From: Myxococcales bacterium
Lineage (GTDB): Bacteria > Myxococcota_A > Polyangia > Polyangiales > Houyiibacteriaceae
Length of the DNA stretch: 24,945 bases
Assembly: GCA_013002645.1 (NCBI GenBank)
Contig: JABDJF010000137.1
Span: forward strand, 1 to 24,945
Reading direction: 5' to 3'
Made by a program: the position numbers and the translations under genes. The notes under the pieces are model-generated. The model was not told the DNA's origin. It searched no databases and saw only the letters and a program-made list of their open reading frames with translations. Of the stretch, positions 8,294 to 15,210 are shown piece after piece. Every line of letters starts with the position of its first letter. Positions within the stretch are counted from its first letter, which is position 1.

Positions 8294-9577
8294 TCAATTC
8301 TGGGGCGGGTCGCTTGCGCTCACGCTGCCGTCGCGCGGTTCAGTGCGAGAGCCGACGCCACTGGCGACACGGGGCGCCGGCGGCACGATGCTCTCGGGAG
8401 GAATGGTCGTGCGGAGCATGCGCGTGCCCCAGGGCGCGCGCGCGACTACGAACAGCGAGAGTAGGACCAATGCGAGCACGATGCCGGCAAGCCAGCGGTT
8501 CGCTTGGCGCTTCTGGAAGATGTCGCCCGTGCCGACCTCCGGTGTCGCGCGAGGCGCGATCTCCAAGCCATACCTTTCCGCAAGCTCGATCATCTGAGTC
8601 AAGTGGATCCCAGGGATGCCGAGCTCGAGGAACGCGCCGAGCACCGAAGGTGGCATGTCTTCGATGCCCTTGGGCGGCCGCGAGTTGACGCCTGGCACGA
8701 ACTTACGCTTGCCCACCTTGGTGCCCACCGAGACGGTGCCACCGCCGACGTTGACGTACGCCTTGATCGGACGATCGCCGGCGACTTCGTGGTAGACGCG
8801 AATGCGTTCGCGAACCCGGTCTTGGTCGACGAGCGTGAGGTTCAATCCGCCCTGCTCGGCGTCTTCGTCGATCTGGGGAGGCACGTCCTTAGCCTCGATT
8901 TCTGCCAGAACCGGGATCTTGTTTCGTTCGATCGCGCGTTCGAGCATGGTCCGCCCACGCTTCGTAAGGCCGATCGCATCGTCGCCCACACCACCGAGCG
9001 ATGCAGCGACCGACTTGTAAGGAAACACCTGATTCCTGCGAAGGGCCGCTTCCATGTCGAGCCAGGTGAAGCTGGGGTCGTTGGCGCCATACTGAGAAGC
9101 TGCTGTGCTCGAAATGATGATCGGCTCGATGCCGAGCTCATGAATTGCCGAATAGACGGCGACATTGACAGCCGGGAAGGAACCGGACACCCCGACCGCG
9201 ACTACGTCACCGCTCTTAATCCGGAGATCCTTGAGCCACTCGACGACGACCGCCGCAAAATTCGGGTTCACCGTGGTTTGCTTGGATACCAGGCTGCCGC
9301 TCCCGCTGGTGATTGGGGAGAGCGGATCACCGACCAGCCTCGAGCCGGCCGGATCGAACTTGGGCTCGACGCGGAGGCCCTTTCGCTCCGACGCGTCGGC
9401 GACGACAGTGAACGCGTCTTGGGCCTTGCGCGCAGCCAGCATCTTCTCTGCGTAGTGCGGCTGCTGCTCTTCGGTTGGGAACACCTCGACGGCGACGAGT
9501 CCGACGACCGCGAGGGCTGCGACCAAGGCGCGCTGTACTTGAGATGCGCCTTCCGGCTTCCAGTACATCCCTCTCAT
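8294..9577 (-). CDS. pgsW: Poly-gamma-glutamate system protein PgsW-like
   Basis: The ATG at 9577 overlaps the pgsC stop codon as ATGA, so translational coupling fixes the start; the product is 427 residues. It has one membrane segment near the N-terminus (residues about 14-32, after MRGMYWKPEG) and a second near residues 350-375 ('LAGIVLALVLLSLFVVARAP'). The central soluble part contains 'VVAVGVSGSFPAVNVAVYSA', 'IEPIIISSTAASQYGANDP', 'SLGGVGDDAIGLTKRGR' and 'KAYVNVGGGTVSVG', the layout of the TIGR-type 'poly-gamma-glutamate system protein' that accompanies PgsB and PgsC in many Gram-negatives lacking PgsA. Its biochemical role is not established. The C-terminus is Pro/Ser-rich. Confidence 0.8.
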   Translation of the reverse strand: MRGMYWKPEGASQVQRALVAALAVVGLVAVEVFPTEEQQPHYAEKMLAARKAQDAFTVVADASERKGLRVEPKFDPAGSRLVGDPLSPITSGSGSLVSKQTTVNPNFAAVVVEWLKDLRIKSGDVVAVGVSGSFPAVNVAVYSAIHELGIEPIIISSTAASQYGANDPSFTWLDMEAALRRNQVFPYKSVAASLGGVGDDAIGLTKRGRTMLERAIERNKIPVLAEIEAKDVPPQIDEDAEQGGLNLTLVDQDRVRERIRVYHEVAGDRPIKAYVNVGGGTVSVGTKVGKRKFVPGVNSRPPKGIEDMPPSVLGAFLELGIPGIHLTQMIELAERYGLEIAPRATPEVGTGDIFQKRQANRWLAGIVLALVLLSLFVVARAPWGTRMLRTTIPPESIVPPAPRVASGVGSRTEPRDGSVSASDPPQN

Positions 9578-10032
9578 ATCGTCACGTCTCCAATGAAGAC
9601 GACCAAGACCATCCGGACGATGATCGCGGCGGTGACCAGGCTCAGCGTAGTCTCGAGAACGCCCTGCCGCTGGTACCAAATCGCGATGAGCCCGGGAATG
9701 ATGAAACCGATGATCGCTCCCTCCGTAAACGGAGTGATCGCGCTGTCTAACCACATTCGAAAGGTCAGGCCGACCAGGTAGCCGATCAAGATGGTGAGCG
9801 CGGTTCGCCGGCGGCCGTAGACGATGGCGATTTGGGAGAGCCCTTTGAGAAAGCCGAAGGTGACGATGGCGGCGAGCAAGGTCAGCCCGATGTCGACCGG
9901 CTTGTTCATGTAAAGGGCGACGTAGCCCGGAACCACCATGCCGCCTGCCGCGAGCCCGAAGAGCTCACCGTACAGAAGGCTGGCGGCGAGGCCGAGCCCG
10001 ATCGAGAGGGTCAACAACTCAATTTCTGGCAT
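9574..10032 (-). CDS. pgsC: Poly-gamma-glutamate biosynthesis protein PgsC/CapC
   Basis: The 152-residue integral membrane protein has about five hydrophobic segments and ends GDVTI. It matches PgsC/CapC in length (about 150) and in its opening ('MPEIELLTLSIGLGLAAS') and 'GGMVVPGYVALYMNKP' segments. PgsC pairs with the ligase PgsB in the membrane-bound complex that makes and extrudes poly-gamma-glutamate. The ATG at 10032 lies 14 bases inside the end of pgsB and has a GAGGA ribosome binding site about 7 bases upstream. Its stop overlaps the pgsW start. These overlaps show a tightly coupled pgsB-pgsC-pgsW operon. Confidence 0.88.
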   Translation of the reverse strand: MPEIELLTLSIGLGLAASLLYGELFGLAAGGMVVPGYVALYMNKPVDIGLTLLAAIVTFGFLKGLSQIAIVYGRRRTALTILIGYLVGLTFRMWLDSAITPFTEGAIIGFIIPGLIAIWYQRQGVLETTLSLVTAAIIVRMVLVVFIGDVTI

Positions 10033-11215
10033 GATCCATTCCTCGATTGGCGAAGTACTCGGCGAGGGCCAATCCCGGCCCAGCGATGTTCCCGAGACCC
10101 ATCACGAGGGCAGAGGTCTCCGCAAGGCCAAGCAGAATCTCGAACACATCGGCCGGATGCGTCTGGTCGACGAAAACCAAACGCGTCGGGTCGAGCCCGC
10201 TCCTCACCGCGGCGCGGGCAAAAATGTATTGCCCGCTTCCGAGCAGCACGACCTCGTCCGCCTGAGGCCATCGCCCGTACGACTCGGCGAGCTGCTCGGA
10301 GCGATCGGCGCGGTCCGAGCGGCAATTGAACACCGCGATACGCTTGTTGAGCTTGCGGTGCCGGCGCAGGGCCTGCTCCCAAATATAGCGTGTCGAGGTT
10401 GGGTCGTTGGCGGCGAACCCGTTCACGAAGACGATGTGCCGACCGAAGAACTCGACCTGAGATTCGGTCATCGCTCCCGGATCGGGCTTGGCTCTCCACA
10501 TGCCGCGAAGGGCGGTGTCGATGTCGACCCCCACCTCCTCGCAGACCGCGAGGGCGAGCTCGATGTTGTCCCGATGCTCGAGATACGGAAATGCGGCAAC
10601 ATCTGCTGGTGTGAGCGCGCGGCTGATGTCTCTTGCGGCGTGGAAGCGCGATCCGCGTTCGATGGCGACCTCCTCGAAGAAGGGCCGATGATGCTCCTCG
10701 GCGGTCAGAAACACGCCGTTCATGGGAACTGTCGCGGCCAACGCACGAGCGACGTCGTCCTCGGTGGGTCCCATGACATCGAGGTGGTCGGGCCGCGCAT
10801 TGGTGATGACTCCATGGGTGGCGCGAACGAGCAGCGACTCCGAAAGCCATTGCAGCTGCGGCTGAAGCGCCATGCACTCCACGACGAGGGCTTCGGCCCG
10901 CTGGGCGGCCGCCATGGTGACCGACTGCTTCTGTTCGATCACATTGGCGCCGCCGGGTCGGTAAACCGGCACCTCGCGACCGTTGGGCAACACGAACCGG
11001 GGGACGGTGCCGGTGGTTTTGACGACGCAACGGATGCCGGCCTCGCGAAGACCAGCGCCGATCAAGCGAGTCACGCTGGTTTTGCCACGGGTGCCGTTCA
11101 CGTGAATGCGAATCGGAATCCGCTTGAGCCGCATCCGGTGGATGATTAGCTCGAGCACGCCCAAGACGATGAGCAACCCGCAGGCCGCAAGTAGAATCAG
11201 AATCTCGATAGACAC
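10019..11215 (-). CDS. pgsB: Poly-gamma-glutamate synthase PgsB/CapB
   Basis: PgsB is the ATP-dependent ligase that joins glutamates through their gamma-carboxyls; it belongs to the Mur-ligase-like amide ligases. The start chosen is a GTG at 11215, giving 398 residues, close to the usual about 390, with the expected N-terminal membrane helix (VSIEILILLAACGLLIVLG). The frame is open further upstream but without PgsB-like sequence. The ATP-binding loop is HVNGTRGKTSVTRL (residues about 37-50). 'ECMALQPQLQ' and 'THGVITNARPDHLDVMGPT' are the conserved middle blocks, and 'AMTESQVEFFGRHIVFVNGFAANDP' in two parts marks the C-terminal domain. First gene of the minus-strand pgsBCW operon. No capA/pgsA-like or gamma-glutamyl-hydrolase gene is next to it in the window. 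Confidence 0.9.
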   Translation of the reverse strand: MSIEILILLAACGLLIVLGVLELIIHRMRLKRIPIRIHVNGTRGKTSVTRLIGAGLREAGIRCVVKTTGTVPRFVLPNGREVPVYRPGGANVIEQKQSVTMAAAQRAEALVVECMALQPQLQWLSESLLVRATHGVITNARPDHLDVMGPTEDDVARALAATVPMNGVFLTAEEHHRPFFEEVAIERGSRFHAARDISRALTPADVAAFPYLEHRDNIELALAVCEEVGVDIDTALRGMWRAKPDPGAMTESQVEFFGRHIVFVNGFAANDPTSTRYIWEQALRRHRKLNKRIAVFNCRSDRADRSEQLAESYGRWPQADEVVLLGSGQYIFARAAVRSGLDPTRLVFVDQTHPADVFEILLGLAETSALVMGLGNIAGPGLALAEYFANRGMDHARN

Positions 11216-11421
11216 TCGACTCGCCCCGGACAGAATCGCAAGGCCCCCTGATGCCTGCCTCTTTATCAGCTGGTGCACCTGCAGCAAGTCCGCCGATCTG
11301 CGGCAGAGGAGCGCATCGCCGCCGCTTCTGAGCACGCCCTTGCTGGTCCGAACGCGGGTTCTGCGTAGACCCAAAGGATGAACAACAATGTAATCAACTG
11401 TCGAGATCGATGGACTCATGC

Positions 11422-11434
11422 ACCCCTAAGGGGT
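11422..11434. repeat. Perfect inverted repeat ACCCCT-A-AGGGGT
   Basis: A 13-base perfect palindrome with a single central A lies about 207 bases upstream of the pgsB GTG. It could be a regulator site for the pgs operon; no known regulator is recognised. Confidence 0.4.
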
Positions 11435-11520
11435 ATTCGGATCCCAACGGGTAAAGAAGCGCTCCGGGCCGGACGGCAAAAGGGGTCATTGGGGAGCCGT
11501 TGGGCGGGCCGCGTTGGGGG

Positions 11521-11564
11521 ACGTCGGCCCGTCCAACTCCGGCTCCACCCAGGCCGGCCGACGT
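11521..11564. repeat. Hairpin: 9-bp arms ACGTCGGCC / GGCCGACGT
   Basis: The arms at 11521-11529 and 11556-11564 are exact reverse complements separated by 26 bases. It sits 31 bases past the stop of the minus-strand dehydrogenase gene, a possible transcript-end stem, but without a following T-run. Confidence 0.4.
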
Positions 11565-11594
11565 GCCGCGCGAACCACGGCGACTCGGAATCGC

Positions 11595-12614
11595 CTAGAC
11601 CGCGCCGGTCGCTTCGAGGTGTTGGCAGGTCCGTTCGATGCCTTCTTCGACGGAGACGGCTGGGTTGTACCCAAGCTCCCTACGCGCCTTCTCGATGCTG
11701 AAATAGTGGTGGGTGCACATGTATCGGATCGCGAAACGGGTGAGGCCGTCCTCAGCGTTGAGCGTCCCGCCCTTGAGCGTATCGATGCCTTCTTTGATCG
11801 CAGCGATTGCATAGACGAGCGACTTGGGGGCCGTGTATTTCACGGGCGGAAAACCGAGACGCGCGGCGACCTTGCGTATGAAATCCCAGAACGGCATCGG
11901 CTCGCCGTTGGTGATGAAGTAGGCCTGACCAGCCGCAACGCTTTTCAAGCCTTCGTTGGCTAGCGCTTCGTCGGCGAGCAGGACCGCATCGGTCATGTTG
12001 GTCACATAGGTGTAGTCCGAAAGCCAAACGCCGCGCCCAATCTGGACGCGCAGTTGCCCGTTGCGGCCTTTGGCCAAGAGCGTCGGCATGAAGCGATTGT
12101 CGCCAGGGCCGAAAACCACGTGGGGCCGGAGCGCGCAGGTCGCCATGCCACCCTTCCCGTTCTCTGATAGGACGAGCTTCTCCGCCGCGATCTTGCTGTC
12201 AGCATAGGGCGCTTGGGAGACCGATGAGTAGGGAAGACTCTCGTCGCCGTTCTCGATGTCCTTGCCCTCGTAGACCACACTCCCGGAGCTGATGTACACG
12301 AAGCGCGAGACCGCGTTTTTTCGCGCTGCGGCGAGCATATTCTCGGTGCCGCCGAGGTTCACCGCCCAGACCACGTCTTGCTTGTTCTGCTTCGTGTGAA
12401 CGATCGAGGCGTTGTGAATGACCGTGTCGACGCCGCGGCAAGCTTCGAAGACCGCCGCCTCGTCGGTGATGTCGACGCGATGGTACTCGACGCCTTCGAC
12501 CGGACATTCAGGCGCCAAATCGAGGACGATGACCCGGTCACCGCGAGCCTTGAGTGCGCGTGCGATGGCGGCCCCTACGAAGCCAGAGCCCCCGGTTACC
12601 AAGCTGACTGTCAT
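11595..12614 (-). CDS. 3-beta-HSD family dehydrogenase, NSDHL/Erg26-like (sterol-4-carboxylate 3-dehydrogenase type)
   Basis: The 339-residue SDR enzyme has the NAD(P) loop TGGSGFVG (residues 7-14) and the catalytic Tyr137 and Lys141 (YADSK) with Ser109/110 upstream. Several blocks closely parallel the eukaryotic C-4 decarboxylating dehydrogenases Erg26/NSDHL: SSGSVVYEGKDIENG, LPY, RPHVVFGPGD, 'YFITNGEPMPFWDF' and a C-terminal 'HHYFSIEKARRELGYNP'. In sterol synthesis that enzyme oxidises the 3-hydroxyl and removes the C-4 carboxyl made by the methyl oxidase. The bacterial counterpart SdmB is from the same superfamily. The gene starts 3 bases after the hydroxylase gene, with GGAG inside that gene's end, and is last in the operon. 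Other 3-beta-hydroxysteroid or sugar substrates remain possible. Confidence 0.85.
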   Translation of the reverse strand: MTVSLVTGGSGFVGAAIARALKARGDRVIVLDLAPECPVEGVEYHRVDITDEAAVFEACRGVDTVIHNASIVHTKQNKQDVVWAVNLGGTENMLAAARKNAVSRFVYISSGSVVYEGKDIENGDESLPYSSVSQAPYADSKIAAEKLVLSENGKGGMATCALRPHVVFGPGDNRFMPTLLAKGRNGQLRVQIGRGVWLSDYTYVTNMTDAVLLADEALANEGLKSVAAGQAYFITNGEPMPFWDFIRKVAARLGFPPVKYTAPKSLVYAIAAIKEGIDTLKGGTLNAEDGLTRFAIRYMCTHHYFSIEKARRELGYNPAVSVEEGIERTCQHLEATGAV

Positions 12615-12617
12615 GGC

Positions 12618-13292
12618 CTACTCCACGGTGCCGAAGATGATGTCGGGCAAGGGCGTGATCGATGCATAATTGCCAGAGAGCATGCTGTGATGATGTCGAT
12701 CGTGCTTTGCGGCGAGAACACCCAAAGTCTTGAACGGGAAGTGCGGCACGTCGATGCCGGCGTGATTGAGAATGTTGAGCGCCGTGTACGCGGTGAAGAG
12801 CGCGCCCAAGGTGTAGATGTGGACGCCGCCGACCAGGGCCACCGAGCCGAAGAAGAGCCCGAGCCCGAGGACGGTCTCGATCGGGTGCAGCAATAGGCTG
12901 TCGATCTGCCTCGGATTTCTCGCGGCGTGATGAACGGAGTGGACCCCGCGGAGAAGCTTCCACTCGTGGAAGGGGTAGCGATGCATGAAGTAATAGCCGA
13001 AGTCGTAGATCAGGACGACGGTGACGGCCTCGAGCGCGTAGCGCCAAGCGGGCGCCGCGTGGTCGTAGTAGAGGTATTCGCCAAGGCCGAACATCACGGA
13101 GAAGATCAGCGTGACCGAGACGGTGATGTTCAGCGCAACGCGCCAGTAGAGCTCCCGATCGGTCTTCGACCGGTGGGCGTCGTCGCTGATCATGTACTTC
13201 TGGGCGGCCTTGGACCGGTAGGCATACATGAGCGCCGCCTGCGCCAGGCCGGCTGACGCGTAGCTCACGAGAATGACGTACAAGACCTTCAT
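12618..13292 (-). CDS. Membrane diiron hydroxylase, sterol desaturase/C-4 methyl oxidase (Erg25-like) superfamily
   Basis: The 224-residue membrane protein has segments near residues 3-24, 52-72, 85-103 and 141-175. The histidine clusters that bind two irons are present: His104-RYPF-His109, HSVHH (118-122) and HDRHHH (197-202), plus His136 and His177. The third cluster is followed by GNYAS (207-211), a block I recall from Erg25/MSMO-type C-4 sterol methyl oxidases. Family members oxidise unactivated C-H bonds using O2 and electrons from a reductase. Here the operon supplies an FAD/[2Fe-2S] reductase immediately upstream (28-base gap) and an Erg26-like dehydrogenase downstream (3-base gap), suggesting oxidation of a methyl group on a sterol-like substrate. 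An AGGA ribosome binding site precedes the ATG. Fatty-acid or other lipid hydroxylation is the alternative. Confidence 0.85.
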   Translation of the reverse strand: MKVLYVILVSYASAGLAQAALMYAYRSKAAQKYMISDDAHRSKTDRELYWRVALNITVSVTLIFSVMFGLGEYLYYDHAAPAWRYALEAVTVVLIYDFGYYFMHRYPFHEWKLLRGVHSVHHAARNPRQIDSLLLHPIETVLGLGLFFGSVALVGGVHIYTLGALFTAYTALNILNHAGIDVPHFPFKTLGVLAAKHDRHHHSMLSGNYASITPLPDIIFGTVE

Positions 13293-13320
13293 GTCGTTTC
13301 CTGGGGTTTCATTTTACCAC

Positions 13321-14484
13321 CTAGTCCACCAATCGAAGAATGAGCGTTCCTGCGATCATGAAAGCGAACGCCCCGAACGCTGCGAGCCTGGAGGCCCGCT
13401 TGCCGTATGAGGATTTCACTGCCGAAGCTGCGCGAAACGAGGTCGAATCGCTATCGAGCTCGAGCGGCTCGCTGCTGGCAGGCAGGCTTTGGCAAAGCAG
13501 CGCCACGCCGCGGGCGATATCTCGATCGGACAGCGCCTCGTGGGTCCGCATGTAGACCTTGCCCGTGTTGACGTGCGCCATGCATGAACCGCAATAGCCG
13601 GACTCGCAGGAGTGAGCCGGTTGCAGCCCTGCATCTTGGGCACACTCGAGAAGGGTCTTGCCTTTCACATAGGGAACGGTTCGCGAGCGACCGTCGAGCC
13701 AGAGGCTAAAGCGGTCCGGTGATTCGAGCGAAGCTTCATGGACCGAATCGGTATGGACGCGGTCAGGATCGGCGGGGGAGACGAAACGCTCGACATACAC
13801 CAGCTCTTCATGAACACCGGCCTCTTCGAGTGTCTTTTCGACGAGCTCCATGAAGGGTCCGGGGCCGCAGATGTAGAACTCAGCGATGTCGCTGTGATGG
13901 AGAATGGAACGGACGTCGCCCTGCTCGAGGTAACCGTTCGTCGCATCGAAGTGCAAACGTACGGCCAGTCGGCCCGGGTGATCCGCGGCAAGCTGGGCGA
14001 TCTCGGATCCGTAGATGACCGAGCGCTCATCCTGATTGGCGTAGAGCAGGGTGATCGAGCGCTTGGTGGTGGCTAGCGCGCTCTTCAAGAGCGCGACGAT
14101 CGGCGTGATCCCGCTCCCCGCCGCGAAGAGGAAGAGCGGCGCGCCGGATCGGGTGTCTGGGTCGAGAACGAAGCGACCTTCGGGGACGCTCGCCATGATC
14201 GAGTCTCCGGCCTTCAGGTTGTCGTTCATCCAGTTGGAGATTCGCCCGCCAGCGACTCTTTTCACGCCGATTTTTAGAGTTTCACGCAGGTCCGGGCAAC
14301 TCGACAGCGAGTAGCAGCGCGTCAGCTCGAACTCCTCCCAGGGGAGCGCCACGGTGAGGTGCTGGCCCGCGCGATACCGAAAGGCTTCCTCTAGGGCGGC
14401 TGGCACCCTGAGCTCGAACGAGCTGCACTCCGGCGTTTCGCGGATGACGGCGCTGACCTCGAGCTCGTGAAACGCGACGCTCAT
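13321..14484 (-). CDS. KshB-like FAD/NAD(P)H-[2Fe-2S] reductase with C-terminal membrane anchor
   Basis: The ATG at 14484 overlaps the TetR stop as ATGA, giving 387 residues. Domains in order: FAD-binding barrel with RCYSLSS (57-62), nucleotide-binding domain with GSGITP (123-128) and CGPGP (206-210), then a plant-type [2Fe-2S] domain with Cys293, Cys298, Cys301 and Cys331. The stretch VKRVAGGRISNWMND resembles the same place in 3-ketosteroid 9-alpha-hydroxylase reductase KshB and in PaaE-type reductases. Unusually, residues about 366-385 form a hydrophobic helix after a Lys/Arg-rich linker, so the enzyme is probably tail-anchored with its catalytic part in the cytosol. It would pass NAD(P)H electrons to the membrane hydroxylase encoded next in the operon. 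The partner assignment is inference. Confidence 0.88.
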   Translation of the reverse strand: MSVAFHELEVSAVIRETPECSSFELRVPAALEEAFRYRAGQHLTVALPWEEFELTRCYSLSSCPDLRETLKIGVKRVAGGRISNWMNDNLKAGDSIMASVPEGRFVLDPDTRSGAPLFLFAAGSGITPIVALLKSALATTKRSITLLYANQDERSVIYGSEIAQLAADHPGRLAVRLHFDATNGYLEQGDVRSILHHSDIAEFYICGPGPFMELVEKTLEEAGVHEELVYVERFVSPADPDRVHTDSVHEASLESPDRFSLWLDGRSRTVPYVKGKTLLECAQDAGLQPAHSCESGYCGSCMAHVNTGKVYMRTHEALSDRDIARGVALLCQSLPASSEPLELDSDSTSFRAASAVKSSYGKRASRLAAFGAFAFMIAGTLILRLVD

Positions 14485-15164
14485 GGCTCTGCTTCCAGAC
14501 CGGCCGCCTCGAGAGCAGGCGCCAGCTGTCCAGCCCTGCAGTAGCTCCGCAGCAGATGCCGGAGCGCAGCGTCGGCTACGCGATCTGTATCCTCTTCGCA
14601 GCCGCGATCCATCCACATCGCCAGTCGTACTTGCTGCGTTGCAATCATCATCCTCGCCATGAGCTCGGGATCGTCGTCGATGAGATATCCGTCGTCGATG
14701 CAGCTCCGCAACAAGCTCGCAACGAGGTCCAGGCCTACGCCAAGCGCTTCAACCTGCTCCGGGCTGCGCAACAGCTCGATCGTCGACCAGGCGGTGACCT
14801 CCTTGAGCTGCATCTTGGTGAAGTCGCGGCGCTCCATGAAGAAGGCGAGCTGTGTCCGAGTTCCCGCGATCAGAATGTCGAGCGACGACATGTCCGTTTC
14901 GAGGACGCCCTGCGTGAGACGCATCACCTCGCTCAATCGGCGGCGATGGACTGCGCGGTAGATCTCCCACTTGGAGTCGAGCACGCCGTAGAGCGTGGTG
15001 AGGGACAGGCCGGCCTCCGCTGCGATCCGCTGGACTTTGGTGGCCTCGTAGCCCTCCTCCCCGAACACCCGCTCCGCCGCATCGAGGATGGCCTCGCGAT
15101 AGAGCTCGCGCTTCCTATCCCTCAGGGATTCCTGTGCTTTTACGGCTGTGGAGAGCGTTGACAC
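14481..15164 (-). CDS. TetR-family transcriptional regulator
   Basis: The 227-residue protein starts at a GTG (15164). It has a TetR DNA-binding domain at residues about 20-70: 'REAILDAAERVFGEEGYEAT' and 'IAAEAGLSLTTLYGVLDSKW', the classic three-helix region with recognition helix TTLYGVL. The C-terminal part is helical and variable, as expected for ligand binding. It is the first gene of the operon running through the reductase, hydroxylase and dehydrogenase, and it is divergent from the aldehyde dehydrogenase gene, whose start lies 13-34 bases away. Autoregulation and control of both directions are therefore likely. Ligand unknown; a steroid or acyl-CoA intermediate would fit the context. 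No good ribosome binding site precedes the GTG. Confidence 0.9.
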   Translation of the reverse strand: MSTLSTAVKAQESLRDRKRELYREAILDAAERVFGEEGYEATKVQRIAAEAGLSLTTLYGVLDSKWEIYRAVHRRRLSEVMRLTQGVLETDMSSLDILIAGTRTQLAFFMERRDFTKMQLKEVTAWSTIELLRSPEQVEALGVGLDLVASLLRSCIDDGYLIDDDPELMARMMIATQQVRLAMWMDRGCEEDTDRVADAALRHLLRSYCRAGQLAPALEAAGLEAEP

Positions 15165-15171
15165 GGTTGGG

Positions 15172-15210
15172 TCGGAATGATAAAGGCGAAAATCAGAATG
15201 TCAATTCCGA
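15172..15210. promoter_or_regulatory. Candidate TetR operator: inverted arms TCGGAAT ... ATTCCGA
   Basis: Exact 7-base arms lie at 15172-15178 and 15204-15210, extendable to TCGGAATGA versus TCAATTCCGA. Inside is a shorter imperfect palindrome GAATGTCAATTC (15196-15207). The site covers the short space between the divergent regulator and aldehyde dehydrogenase genes and the start of the latter. Operator function is inference. Confidence 0.35.

Larger units (their letters stand above)
11216..11594. other. Gene-free 379-base stretch between pgsB and the dehydrogenase gene
   Basis: No convincing coding region is seen on either strand. It should hold the pgs operon promoter and any terminator of the upstream operon (both read on the minus strand). 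Two inverted repeats are listed separately. No U-tract follows either repeat in the minus direction, so an intrinsic terminator is not evident. Confidence 0.6.

Noticed and set aside
8504..9781. Long plus-strand open frame opposite pgsW
   Set aside because: It is antisense to a well-supported gene with family motifs, has an Arg/Asp/His-rich composition typical of GC-rich shadow frames and no recognisable domain.
9938..11149. 403-codon plus-strand open frame opposite pgsB
   Set aside because: Composition is that of a shadow frame; pgsB on the other strand has clear ligase motifs and operon junctions.
11422..11434. ACCCCTAAGGGGT read as an intrinsic terminator
   Set aside because: The stem is only 6 bp with a 1-base loop, which is not foldable as a hairpin, and no T-run follows on either strand.
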